64,000 nucleotides of DNA, from NCBI GenBank assembly GCA_947504035.1, contig CANNGA010000016.1, positions 1 to 64,000 of the forward strand, in the 5' to 3' direction. Numbering within the stretch: position 1 is the first letter of the stretch; every line of letters begins with the position of its first letter. Positions 43,072 through 51,717 of the stretch are shown here, piece by piece. The notes under the pieces are model-generated. The model was not told the DNA's origin. It did no database searches and worked only from the letters and a program-made list of their open reading frames with translations. The position numbers and the translations under genes are program-made. The stretch is from an uncultured Flavobacteriaceae bacterium. Lineage in GTDB: Bacteria > Bacteroidota > Bacteroidia > Flavobacteriales > Flavobacteriaceae.

Positions 43072-44508
43072 ATGACAGTACAAAACTATATAAACGGCAG
43101 TTTTACCAACCCAATCTCGGCAGATTGGTTAGACAATTACTGTCCTGCAGATGGTACAATTTATGGCAAAACACCTAATTCGTCTCAAAAGGACGTTACT
43201 TTAGCATACAAGGCTGCAGCAAATGCTTTTCCCAGTTGGTCTCAAACCACTTTAGAACACCGCAGTCGTATTTTAATTAAAATTTCTGAGCTGTTAGAAG
43301 CCAACTTAGAACGGTTTGCCGCTGCAGAAAGTAAAGATAGTGGTAAGCCCATACAATTAGCCACTGCTGTAGACATTCCTAGAGCTGCTAGTAATTTTAG
43401 GTTTTATGGCAATGCTATTACCCAGTTTGCTAGCGAAAGCCACGACAGTATAGGCCTTGAGGCCATAAATTATACCTTACGCCAACCGCTTGGTGTTGTA
43501 AGCTGCATTTCACCTTGGAATTTGCCTTTATACCTCCTAACTTGGAAAATAGCGCCCGCTATTGCTGCTGGTAACTGTGTTATTGCAAAACCTAGTGAAA
43601 TCACGCCTGTAACCGCCTACTTGTTAGGTGAATTGTGTAACGAAGCTGGACTTCCTAAAGGTGTTTTAAATATCGTTCATGGCGAAGGCGCTACTCTAGG
43701 TAAAGCCCTTGTAACCCATCCTAATATTAAAGCTATTTCGTTTACAGGAGGCACTGCAACAGGTGCTACTATAGCCCAACTTGCGGCACCCTTATTTAAA
43801 AAAGTAGCCTTAGAATTAGGGGGTAAAAATCCTAATATCATCTTTGCAGACTGTGACTACGATAGCATGCTTGAAACTACAGTACGATCTGCATTCTCCA
43901 ATCAAGGGCAAATATGCCTCTCTGGTAGTCGCATTTTTGTTGAAGCCTCTATATATGAAACTTTTAAAACAGATTTCATTGCCAGAGTACAACAATTGCA
44001 TGTTGGTCCTCCATCTCAAACGTCAACACAAGTTGGTGCTTTGGTATCTAAGGCGCATTTAAACAAAGTGACACAACATATTGAAGAGGCCAAAAAAGAG
44101 CACAACATTCTACATGGAGGTTACCCTATAACGCTTAAAGGTTACGAAAATGGCTATTACTTCTGCCCTACAATTATTGAGGTTGCAACAAATACCTGTA
44201 AGCTCAATCAAGAAGAAATATTTGGTCCTGTCGTCTCTATAATGCCTTTTACAACTGAAACAGAAGTTATAGAATGGGCAAATGACACTCCTTATGGCTT
44301 ATCTGCTACATTATGGACAAACGCTCTAAAACGTAGCCTAAGAATAAGCAATCAATTGGATTGTGGCATGGTTTGGGTAAACACATGGATGTTGCGCGAT
44401 TTAAGAACACCTTTTGGAGGCACCAAAGCATCTGGTTTAGGCAGAGAAGGCGGTCTTGAAGCGCTACGTTTTTTTACAGATACGAAAAATATATGCTTGA
44501 AATACTAA
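43072..44508 (+). CDS. amnC: 2-aminomuconate 6-semialdehyde dehydrogenase
   Basis: I start at ATG 43072 (478 residues, MTVQNYINGSF...), the normal start for the family; the frame reaching to 43012 would overlap the RidA gene. It is an NAD-dependent aldehyde dehydrogenase: PWNLPLYLLTWKIAPAIAAG, catalytic Glu in LELGGKNPN, catalytic Cys in NQGQICLSGSR, and PFGGTKASGLGREGG. Its neighbours for the reactions before and after indicate 2-aminomuconate semialdehyde as substrate. Confidence 0.92.
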   Translation: MTVQNYINGSFTNPISADWLDNYCPADGTIYGKTPNSSQKDVTLAYKAAANAFPSWSQTTLEHRSRILIKISELLEANLERFAAAESKDSGKPIQLATAVDIPRAASNFRFYGNAITQFASESHDSIGLEAINYTLRQPLGVVSCISPWNLPLYLLTWKIAPAIAAGNCVIAKPSEITPVTAYLLGELCNEAGLPKGVLNIVHGEGATLGKALVTHPNIKAISFTGGTATGATIAQLAAPLFKKVALELGGKNPNIIFADCDYDSMLETTVRSAFSNQGQICLSGSRIFVEASIYETFKTDFIARVQQLHVGPPSQTSTQVGALVSKAHLNKVTQHIEEAKKEHNILHGGYPITLKGYENGYYFCPTIIEVATNTCKLNQEEIFGPVVSIMPFTTETEVIEWANDTPYGLSATLWTNALKRSLRISNQLDCGMVWVNTWMLRDLRTPFGGTKASGLGREGGLEALRFFTDTKNICLKY

Positions 44509-44542
44509 TAGCTTTACTATATTAGAGCCTATAAGTATACCT

Positions 44543-45091
44543 ATGCAAGCGATTTCCTTTCATACAAAAGATTATGTATTCGAGCCCATTAAGGCCTCAG
44601 ACATACATTATATTCATGAAGGCTTATCAGATCCCGAAGTAACACGTTATTACGATGTACACTTCGCTACTTTAGAAGACACCAAAGCACAAATGGATTG
44701 GTATGCCCATTTACTACAAAGTGGTACAGGTATTTGGTGGGGTATTTATCAAAAAAAGAATCACGCCTTTTATGGCGCAATAGGTTTTAACAATTTAGAC
44801 ACCACTCATAAAAAAGCAGAAATAGGGTTCTGGCTGCTAAAAAAATATTGGGGTAAAGGCTTGCTAAAAACAATAATGCCTAAACTATTTGACATTGGGT
44901 TTACCACCCTTGGCTTACATAGAATAGAGGCTTATGTCTATGATAAAAACACCAAATGTAAAAACGCTTTAGATAAAACACATTTTACGTTTGAAGGTCT
45001 TCTAAGAGCAGCTGAAATTAAAAATAATGAACACATAAGCATTGCCATCTATGCCATACTCAAAACAGAATGGTCATGCAGTTTAAAATAG
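44543..45091 (+). CDS. GNAT-family N-acetyltransferase
   Basis: A 182-residue RimJ/RimL-type acetyltransferase. GFWLLKKYWGKGLLKTIMPK carries the acetyl-CoA pyrophosphate-binding site, and LGLHRIEAYVYDKNTKCKNA is typical of the group. It sits in the catabolic cluster (34 bases after the dehydrogenase) but has no step in the known pathway. It may detoxify an amine intermediate or be unrelated; the substrate is unknown. Confidence 0.85.
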   Translation: MQAISFHTKDYVFEPIKASDIHYIHEGLSDPEVTRYYDVHFATLEDTKAQMDWYAHLLQSGTGIWWGIYQKKNHAFYGAIGFNNLDTTHKKAEIGFWLLKKYWGKGLLKTIMPKLFDIGFTTLGLHRIEAYVYDKNTKCKNALDKTHFTFEGLLRAAEIKNNEHISIAIYAILKTEWSCSLK

Positions 45092-45134
45092 CAATTAACA
45101 AAACACAACGCCTTTATTAAAAGGTTAAGACGAT

Positions 45135-45917
45135 ATGATTTTAAATCTAAAACATAAAAACGCCCTTGTTTGCGGAAGCACGCAGGGTATTGGAAAAGCA
45201 ACTGCAATAGCGCTTGCCGAAGAAGGTGTTAATGTAACCCTTGTAGCTAGAAACAGAGAAAAACTAAAAGCAGTCCTAGCCGAATTGCCACAGCCAGAAC
45301 GGCACAGTTATATTGTTGCCGATTTTCTAAATCCTAGAGATTTACAAGAGCAAGTCATTAAGTTTATTGAGAAACAACATGGATTTCATATTCTTGTAAA
45401 TAATACAGGAGGTCCTGCTAGTGGCGAAATCATCAATGCCAGCTTAGAAGTTTTTGAAAACGCCTTTACCATGCATGTAAAATGCAATCATTTATTAGCC
45501 CAAGTCACCATTCCATTTATGAAAACAGAAGGTTTTGGACGAATTATTAATGTCATATCCACTTCGGTAAAAGAGCCTATTCCAAAACTCGGCGTTAGTA
45601 ATACCATTAGAGGTGCTGTGGGCAATTGGAGCAAAACATTATCTATGGAAGTGGCCGAGTTTGGTATTACTGTAAACAATGTATTACCTGGGTTTACCGA
45701 AACAGAACGTTTGGCTGAAATTATAAAAATTAAAGCCACCATAGAAGAGACCTCTATAGAAGATATGACGGCCATCATGAAAAACTATACCCCAGCAAAA
45801 CGTTTTGCTCAACCAGAAGAAACGGCCCATGCGATTGTATTTTTAGCCAGTAGTGCTGCGAGTTATATTAACGGTATTAATATACCCGTTGATGGAGGAC
45901 GAACAAAGTCGCTTTAA
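45135..45917 (+). CDS. Short-chain dehydrogenase/reductase with atypical active site
   Basis: A 260-residue Rossmann enzyme. The cofactor motif is GSTQGIGKATA; NNTGGPASGE and VLPGFTETERLAE are in place. The usual Tyr-x-x-x-Lys is absent: after the ISTSVKEPIPK strand the sequence reads LGVSNTIRGAVGN, with Ser where Tyr is expected. A subgroup of SDRs shares this. It may act by another mechanism or on a pathway side product. It is fixed within the kynurenine cluster, which suggests a linked role. Confidence 0.88.
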   Translation: MILNLKHKNALVCGSTQGIGKATAIALAEEGVNVTLVARNREKLKAVLAELPQPERHSYIVADFLNPRDLQEQVIKFIEKQHGFHILVNNTGGPASGEIINASLEVFENAFTMHVKCNHLLAQVTIPFMKTEGFGRIINVISTSVKEPIPKLGVSNTIRGAVGNWSKTLSMEVAEFGITVNNVLPGFTETERLAEIIKIKATIEETSIEDMTAIMKNYTPAKRFAQPEETAHAIVFLASSAASYINGINIPVDGGRTKSL

Positions 45918-46072
45918 TTCGACACAGCATTTTATCATTAACTGTTTTTATGTCTTTAAAACTAGTGCAGTACTTATAACTTTTATATCTTTAATCGGTC
46001 TTAATATAGAATATAATAACAACTCTAATTCCCTGTAGAGTCTCTTTTTAAAGAGTAATAAGGGCTTTTAAT

Positions 46073-46606
46073 ATGAGTAATTTAGTATCCCCCCTTAACT
46101 TCAAAGCTTGGATTGAAGACAACCGTCATTTACTAAAACCGCCTGTAGGCAATAAAGTAGTATGGAAAGATGGTGATTTTATAGTCATGGTCGTTGGTGG
46201 CCCTAATAGCAGAAAAGATTACCATTATAATGAAACACCTGAATTTTTTTATCAAGTAGAAGGTGATATTGTTTTAAAAATTATTGATAATGGGACGCCT
46301 AAAGACGTTCACATTAAAGAAGGTGATATTTACTTGCTTCCCCCTAAAGTACCGCACTCACCGCAAAGAGGAGCTAATACCGTAGGCTTGGTTATTGAAT
46401 ATAAGAGACCTGTAGGTATGAGAGATGCTTTACTTTGGTTTTGTGAACACTGCACGACCAAACTTTATGAAGAAGATTTTACACTAGACAATATTGAAAC
46501 CGATATGCCTAAAATTTTCGACACCTATTATGGTGATGAAACCAAACGGAGTTGTCCTGATTGTAATGCCGTTATGGCACCGCCTCAAAAAGTTAAAATT
46601 GACTAG
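46073..46606 (+). CDS. nbaC: 3-hydroxyanthranilate 3,4-dioxygenase
   Basis: A 177-residue cupin that opens the ring of 3-hydroxyanthranilate to give 2-amino-3-carboxymuconate semialdehyde (ACMS). The iron ligands are H51, E57 and H95. A second rubredoxin-like metal site has C124, C127, C161 and C164, as in bacterial and yeast forms. It is preceded by a 155-base gap that may hold another promoter. Central enzyme of the cluster. Confidence 0.96.
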   Translation: MSNLVSPLNFKAWIEDNRHLLKPPVGNKVVWKDGDFIVMVVGGPNSRKDYHYNETPEFFYQVEGDIVLKIIDNGTPKDVHIKEGDIYLLPPKVPHSPQRGANTVGLVIEYKRPVGMRDALLWFCEHCTTKLYEEDFTLDNIETDMPKIFDTYYGDETKRSCPDCNAVMAPPQKVKID

Positions 46607-46659
46607 ACTTTAATACAGAATACCATCACCTTTTAACCTATAATGCCTAACCCTAACGC

Positions 46660-47748
46660 ATGACAGCAAAGCGCAAACTTAGAATTAATGGCCATTCGCA
46701 TTTACTCCCTTATCCAGAGGAAATCCCCGAATTTATGAGAGAAAAGGGTATTTTCTGGGTCGACAAGGATAGAAAGTACATGCTACAGAAAGGCTGGAAA
46801 CGTCCTGTAACAGATTCTAGTTTTTTCTTAAATGAGAAACTCGAATGGATGGATCGCAATAAGATAGACCATGCTGTTGTTTTAAATTTATCGCAACTCT
46901 ATGGTAACGGCTTACGTGTAGAAGAAATGAAGAAAGCCTTGAGGTTTCAAAATGACTTTAATGCGCGTATTCAACATGATAATCCTAAAAAGTTTACCTG
47001 TGGCTTTGTGGTCCACCCTGGGTTTATTAGAAGTGCGTGTTGGGAAATAGAACGCTGCGTAGAAACTCATGGCATGCGTTTGCTTTGTTTACCTACGCAT
47101 TATATGGATACTATTGGTACATGGCGCTGTATCTTTGATGAAGAGAACGAACCTATTTTCGAATTGGCAAACAAGTATAACCTCGCTGTAGAAGTACATC
47201 CTTATGACGGCGAAAAATTTATCAATTTAGAAAATACTTCTTGGCGTTTTCACCTCATCTGGATGCTTGCCCAATGTGGAGATGCCTATCATTTTTTTAC
47301 GTTAAATGGCTATCAAGAAAAATACCCCAATATGAGAACTTGTTTTGCTCATGGGGGACAATTGGCCCAAATCAATTTAGGCCGTCGTATTCAAGGTTTT
47401 GATGGTCGCCCCGATTTATTTGAAGGCAAACACCATCCTAGAGCGGCTGTTGGACATAAAAATATCTTTTTCGACACGCTTGTACACGATACAGGCGGCT
47501 TAGAACTCTTGATACGAAACCACGGTTCTAAACAAGTCTTAATGGGACTAGACGATCCTTACCCTCTTGGCGAAATGGAAAGCGACGCACAATCCTCTTA
47601 TCCTGGTAAAATTTTAGATTTAGCGGTTGAAAAGAACGTTATCACTCAAGACAATTATGATGCCATTTGGGAAGGTAATGTACTCCAGTGGCTATATGGC
47701 GATGATGATGCTGGAAAAAACAAACTCATCGATACCATTTTAAGTTAA
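46660..47748 (+). CDS. nbaD: ACMS decarboxylase (amidohydrolase family)
   Basis: A 362-residue TIM-barrel metalloenzyme that removes CO2 from ACMS to give 2-aminomuconate semialdehyde, diverting it from quinolinate. The metal motif GHSH (H12, H14) is followed by the VHPYD histidine, FAHGG, and the late Asp in MGLDDPYPLGE. It closes the cluster. The combination of enzymes here favours carbon use over NAD synthesis. Confidence 0.93.
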   Translation: MTAKRKLRINGHSHLLPYPEEIPEFMREKGIFWVDKDRKYMLQKGWKRPVTDSSFFLNEKLEWMDRNKIDHAVVLNLSQLYGNGLRVEEMKKALRFQNDFNARIQHDNPKKFTCGFVVHPGFIRSACWEIERCVETHGMRLLCLPTHYMDTIGTWRCIFDEENEPIFELANKYNLAVEVHPYDGEKFINLENTSWRFHLIWMLAQCGDAYHFFTLNGYQEKYPNMRTCFAHGGQLAQINLGRRIQGFDGRPDLFEGKHHPRAAVGHKNIFFDTLVHDTGGLELLIRNHGSKQVLMGLDDPYPLGEMESDAQSSYPGKILDLAVEKNVITQDNYDAIWEGNVLQWLYGDDDAGKNKLIDTILS

Positions 47749-47827
47749 ACCATAAGACAAGACTCATGTCTTAAAAAAATATAGGTTTGTCTCATTGTAT
47801 TTGCTGCAAACCTCTTTAACCCAAGTC

Positions 47828-47932
47828 CATTAGAAAATCTATTAGGGCTTTCAACTGCTGTAAACACTAGCACTACGCTATGTTTATGGCAGTTGAAAGC
47901 CTCATGACGCTATTTCAAAGTTTAATTGGGGT
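47828..47932 (+). repeat. Dispersed stem-loop repeat, copy C
   Basis: The compact form. A perfect 12-base inverted repeat, GCTTTCAACTGC (47847-47858) with GCAGTTGAAAGC (47889-47900), closes a hairpin whose inner bases (TGTAAACA and TGTTTATG) also pair. It starts CATTAGAAAATCTATTA and lies between convergent genes. Confidence 0.65.
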
Positions 47933-50788
47933 TTAATTCTGAGTTGAAGTGTCTAGTGATGCTGGTAATAACTTTGCGGTTATACTTGGCGTTTTAATGT
48001 ATTTTTTAGCGACACTTCTAATATACTTTGGAGATATCAAGTCTAAATCCGATTTATAATCGCTTAAAGGCTTATAAGCTCTTTTCCAATACACTTTATT
48101 ATACATATAATTAAGCCAAAACTTATTTTTCTCCACATTCTTAGTACGATCTAACACCCACTGTTTCTTAATAGCCTCGACTTCTTTCTTAGTAGGCCCT
48201 GTTTTTAAAAAGTCTTTGAGCACGGCTAGTGTTTCTTTTTCTAAAGCATTTATTCGTTTTGGATCACAATCAAACGCTATAAACGCAGCATATTTTGGGT
48301 AAGGACGCTTGACATGCTTTAAAGACGCCTGTATAGCATATACACCACCTTTCTCTTCTCGTATTCTTTGTCGAAGGCGTTGCTTTAATACAGCTCCAAA
48401 AATTCGCATGGCCGCATGTTCTCTCTTTTTATAAACAGCCTCTTCTTCAAAATAGATTCGTAAGGTTGCTTTATCTGCAAGACCTTTATACACATTTACT
48501 TTTTCATCTTTTAAGACTTTTTTAAACGTAGAATTTATAGACTTTTCGCGATCTTCTCCTGTGCTTGGCAAGGCTGCTAAGTACGTTTCTGCATATGTTT
48601 TAAGAAGGTCTTCATCGAAATCTCCTATAAATATAAAATCAAAATCCCCAGCATTGACAAAACGCTTTGTATAGGTTTTATAAATCGACTTATAAGGAAC
48701 TGAATCTAATAAACGTTCTAGATTATTATTCTCATTCATACTAATGTATCTAGGGTTGCCCTCCTGTCTTAACTTTTTAATTTCTTCAAAAAATAAGGAT
48801 GTAGGCTTTAGCTTTCTATTTTTAAAAGAGGCTTTAATTTTATCCACATTAGCCAAATACGTAGTTTCGTCTTCGTTAACACTTGTAAAATTTAAATAGA
48901 TCAACTGAAAAAGCGTTTCTAAATCTTTACTGCGTGCTGCGCCTTTTAAACTCTCCTCGTAAGTTCCTATTCGTGGAGATAATTTCACCTTTTTACCTGA
49001 TAACAATTCTGATAGCTCGTGATTTTTGTAGCCTCCCAACCCTGTGCTTTTTACAATCGACAATAATGGGGCTTGAGTGACCACTTCATGATCGGTTAGT
49101 ACGGATGTGCCTCCATGACTTACCGCTTTAAATAGAACTTTTTCTTTATCGAAATCGGTTTTCTTATACACTACCGTTGCACCATTGCTTAATACCAAAC
49201 GTTTTATATCATATAATTTTTCCTCTTCTTCTACAATACGCCCTTTTGGACGTAAGGTTTTAACCAATGTATTACCTATCGTACTGGGTGTATATGGCGT
49301 TATGTTTGTTTCTGTTTCTGCTTCTGTTATTGTTTTTAATAGCGCCTCTGAGCTTGGTAACTTTAAGTCTTCTTTTTCTGGAGCTGTTAAAACCAATATT
49401 CTATTATCTTTATGGTAATAGGTTTTAAACATCGCATTAACAGCCTCTAAGGTAATGGCAGAAATGGCTTGTTCATCGAAATTGTATTTCCAATCTTTAT
49501 CATAAAGTACCCAATCATTATTAAATTCGCTAGTTAGCAAGCTCACATAACTTAGAGATTCCCAATCATTTTTCCCTTCTAGAAATACGGCATTACTTGC
49601 TAAAGCATTCTTTTTTGCGCGATCTAATTCTTCAATAGTGAACCCAAAACGTTTTACGCGTTCTAACTCAAGCACCATATGCCTTAATCCCTCTTTAATT
49701 TCTTTTTCTTTAGTTAAAGCCCCCATGACAAATTGGTAATGATTCTTGCTTATGGTACGCCCTCTATAGACACTGGCCCCAATAAAAGGAGGTGCTGTAC
49801 TGTTAGATACAACCTTCAACCTTTTATTCAACATAGAGATTACCATGCCTCTTATCAATTCTTCATTTTGATGCTTCGCTAAAATACGTTCACGTTGAAG
49901 TGGTGCTTTATCAATAAAGCTTAAACTTAAATTGGTTCTGGTTACTTCCGGATCTGTAATAACTTTAACACGCGTCGCTTCATGATAAGGAACATAGTCT
50001 TGAAGTTCTAATGTCTTCTCGTTTTCAGGATTCTCTAATGCTGAAAAATGTTTTTTTATACGCTGCTCAACATATTTAGGATCAATAGACCCTACCACTA
50101 CAATTCCCATTAAATTAGGTCGGTACCACGTCTTATAAAACCGACGTATATGAGAGGTCTCAAAATGGGCTATATTGTCTAATTTATCTTCAGAATAATA
50201 CCTTAAATGCGGCATCCCTTCAAACATAAACATTGCTCTTTGCTTTCTTACACGGTTACCGCTTCCTAATTTTCGTCTAAATTCTTCTAAAACAACGGGC
50301 CGTTCTGCATTTATGGCGTCTTCTTCTAAAGACATATTATGAGCCCAATCTTCGACAATTTGAAACGCCTTATCCACTTGCTTTAAATTATTAGTAGGTA
50401 CTTTTAATTTATAAACTGTTTCGTAATTACTAGTACTGGCATTAAGATCGGACCCAAACCCCATACCAATACTTTCGATATATTTAATAAGTTTGTCTTT
50501 CTTAAAGTTTTTAGTTCCATTAAAGCCCATATGCTCTAACAAATGTGCTAAACCAGACTGTGCTTGGTCTTCATTTAGATTCCCTGTCTTTACAATTAAA
50601 CGAATGTAAGCACTATTCTTAGGCTTATTGTTTTCCTTGATATAATAGTTTAACCCATTAGCTAATTGACCTCTTATAACAGTGGTATCTTTAGGTATTT
50701 CCGTTTCTAAATTTATGGCTATTGGTTGCTCTTGAGCAAAACTATAAGACGATACAAATATAAATAGAGCTACAAAAAAGTGTTTCAT
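47933..50788 (-). CDS. M16 family zinc metallopeptidase (two-domain)
   Basis: I start at the ATG at 50788 (951 residues), where the signal peptide MKHFFVALFIFVSSYSFAQ begins. The inverted zinc site HLLEH is at residues 82-86, and the third ligand lies in ERPVVLEEFRRK. The second half repeats the M16 fold without the zinc motif, as usual in full-length pitrilysin-type enzymes. A periplasmic location is expected. It probably degrades peptides. Stand-alone gene. Confidence 0.92.
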   Translation of the reverse strand: MKHFFVALFIFVSSYSFAQEQPIAINLETEIPKDTTVIRGQLANGLNYYIKENNKPKNSAYIRLIVKTGNLNEDQAQSGLAHLLEHMGFNGTKNFKKDKLIKYIESIGMGFGSDLNASTSNYETVYKLKVPTNNLKQVDKAFQIVEDWAHNMSLEEDAINAERPVVLEEFRRKLGSGNRVRKQRAMFMFEGMPHLRYYSEDKLDNIAHFETSHIRRFYKTWYRPNLMGIVVVGSIDPKYVEQRIKKHFSALENPENEKTLELQDYVPYHEATRVKVITDPEVTRTNLSLSFIDKAPLQRERILAKHQNEELIRGMVISMLNKRLKVVSNSTAPPFIGASVYRGRTISKNHYQFVMGALTKEKEIKEGLRHMVLELERVKRFGFTIEELDRAKKNALASNAVFLEGKNDWESLSYVSLLTSEFNNDWVLYDKDWKYNFDEQAISAITLEAVNAMFKTYYHKDNRILVLTAPEKEDLKLPSSEALLKTITEAETETNITPYTPSTIGNTLVKTLRPKGRIVEEEEKLYDIKRLVLSNGATVVYKKTDFDKEKVLFKAVSHGGTSVLTDHEVVTQAPLLSIVKSTGLGGYKNHELSELLSGKKVKLSPRIGTYEESLKGAARSKDLETLFQLIYLNFTSVNEDETTYLANVDKIKASFKNRKLKPTSLFFEEIKKLRQEGNPRYISMNENNNLERLLDSVPYKSIYKTYTKRFVNAGDFDFIFIGDFDEDLLKTYAETYLAALPSTGEDREKSINSTFKKVLKDEKVNVYKGLADKATLRIYFEEEAVYKKREHAAMRIFGAVLKQRLRQRIREEKGGVYAIQASLKHVKRPYPKYAAFIAFDCDPKRINALEKETLAVLKDFLKTGPTKKEVEAIKKQWVLDRTKNVEKNKFWLNYMYNKVYWKRAYKPLSDYKSDLDLISPKYIRSVAKKYIKTPSITAKLLPASLDTSTQN

Positions 50789-51047
50789 AATTAGTTGGTA
50801 TATGTTCATTTTCTCCAATATGTAACGCTTTTTAAATAAACGTTACACTACAATCTTATTTTATTTTTATAAAATTAAGCTTTATAGTGCGCTTAAAGCG
50901 GCCAAAAAAAGTGATTTTAATCCAAATCATGGCCATACAGAAAAAATTATTCGTTTAACAGCTTATAATCTTAACACAAGATAAATCAATTTCCGATAAA
51001 CTACATATAGCTATTGAGAACTAATAGCACAACTCACCAAAAAGTAA

Positions 51048-51055
51048 TACTTTTG
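51048..51055 (+). promoter_or_regulatory. -7 element of the O-methyltransferase gene
   Basis: TACTTTTG matches TAnnTTTG and lies 17 bases before the ATG at 51073. Confidence 0.4.
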
Positions 51056-51072
51056 AATTTTAAGCTACATAC

Positions 51073-51714
51073 ATGCATTTTATTCCAGAGACATTAGACC
51101 ACTATGTGGTAGCACATTCTGAAGACGAGCCTAAATTACTACAGGACTTAACAAGAGAAACCTATCAAAAGATATTGCAACCACGCATGCTAAGTGGCCA
51201 TTACCAAGGACGTATATTAAGTATCATCTCTAAATTGGTACAGCCTAAAATTATTTTAGAAATTGGAACTTACACTGGTTATTCTGCACTGTGTCTGGCT
51301 GAAGGTCTCCAGAAAAACGGAAAACTACACACGATTGATATTAATGAAGAGCTCGTTGATTTTCAACGTAAGTATTTTGACAAATCTAAATACGGTACAG
51401 CAATACAGCAGCACCTTGGCAATGCCTTAGATATTATTCCGCAATTAGACTGTACTTTTGATTTGGTATTTATCGATGCCGATAAACCAAACTACCCCAA
51501 TTATTTTAACGCCATTATTGATCAATTAAATCCTGGGGGCATCATCTTATCTGATAATGTTCTTTGGAGCGGAAAAGTGCTTGAAACTTTAAAACCCGAC
51601 GACGTGGCCACCAAAGCTTTATTAACTTACAATGCTTTATTAAAAGAAGACCAGCGTATTGAAACCGTTCTTTTACCTATTAGGGATGGATTAACGCTTA
51701 GTAGAAAACTTTAA
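51073..51714 (+). CDS. Class I SAM-dependent O-methyltransferase
   Basis: A 213-residue member of the CCoAMT/COMT-like bacterial family. The SAM-binding region is ILEIGTYTGYSALCLAEGL, then IDINEE and DLVFIDADKPNYPNY with the metal-binding Asp. Such enzymes methylate catechol-type hydroxyls; the substrate here is unknown. It converges on the hybrid kinase gene (3 bases between stops). Confidence 0.9.
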   Translation: MHFIPETLDHYVVAHSEDEPKLLQDLTRETYQKILQPRMLSGHYQGRILSIISKLVQPKIILEIGTYTGYSALCLAEGLQKNGKLHTIDINEELVDFQRKYFDKSKYGTAIQQHLGNALDIIPQLDCTFDLVFIDADKPNYPNYFNAIIDQLNPGGIILSDNVLWSGKVLETLKPDDVATKALLTYNALLKEDQRIETVLLPIRDGLTLSRKL

Positions 51715-51717
51715 AAA

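Noticed and set aside
45853-46038. 61-codon plus-strand frame between the SDR and dioxygenase genes
   Set aside because: It overlaps the SDR 3' end in another frame and has no family resemblance; more likely chance.
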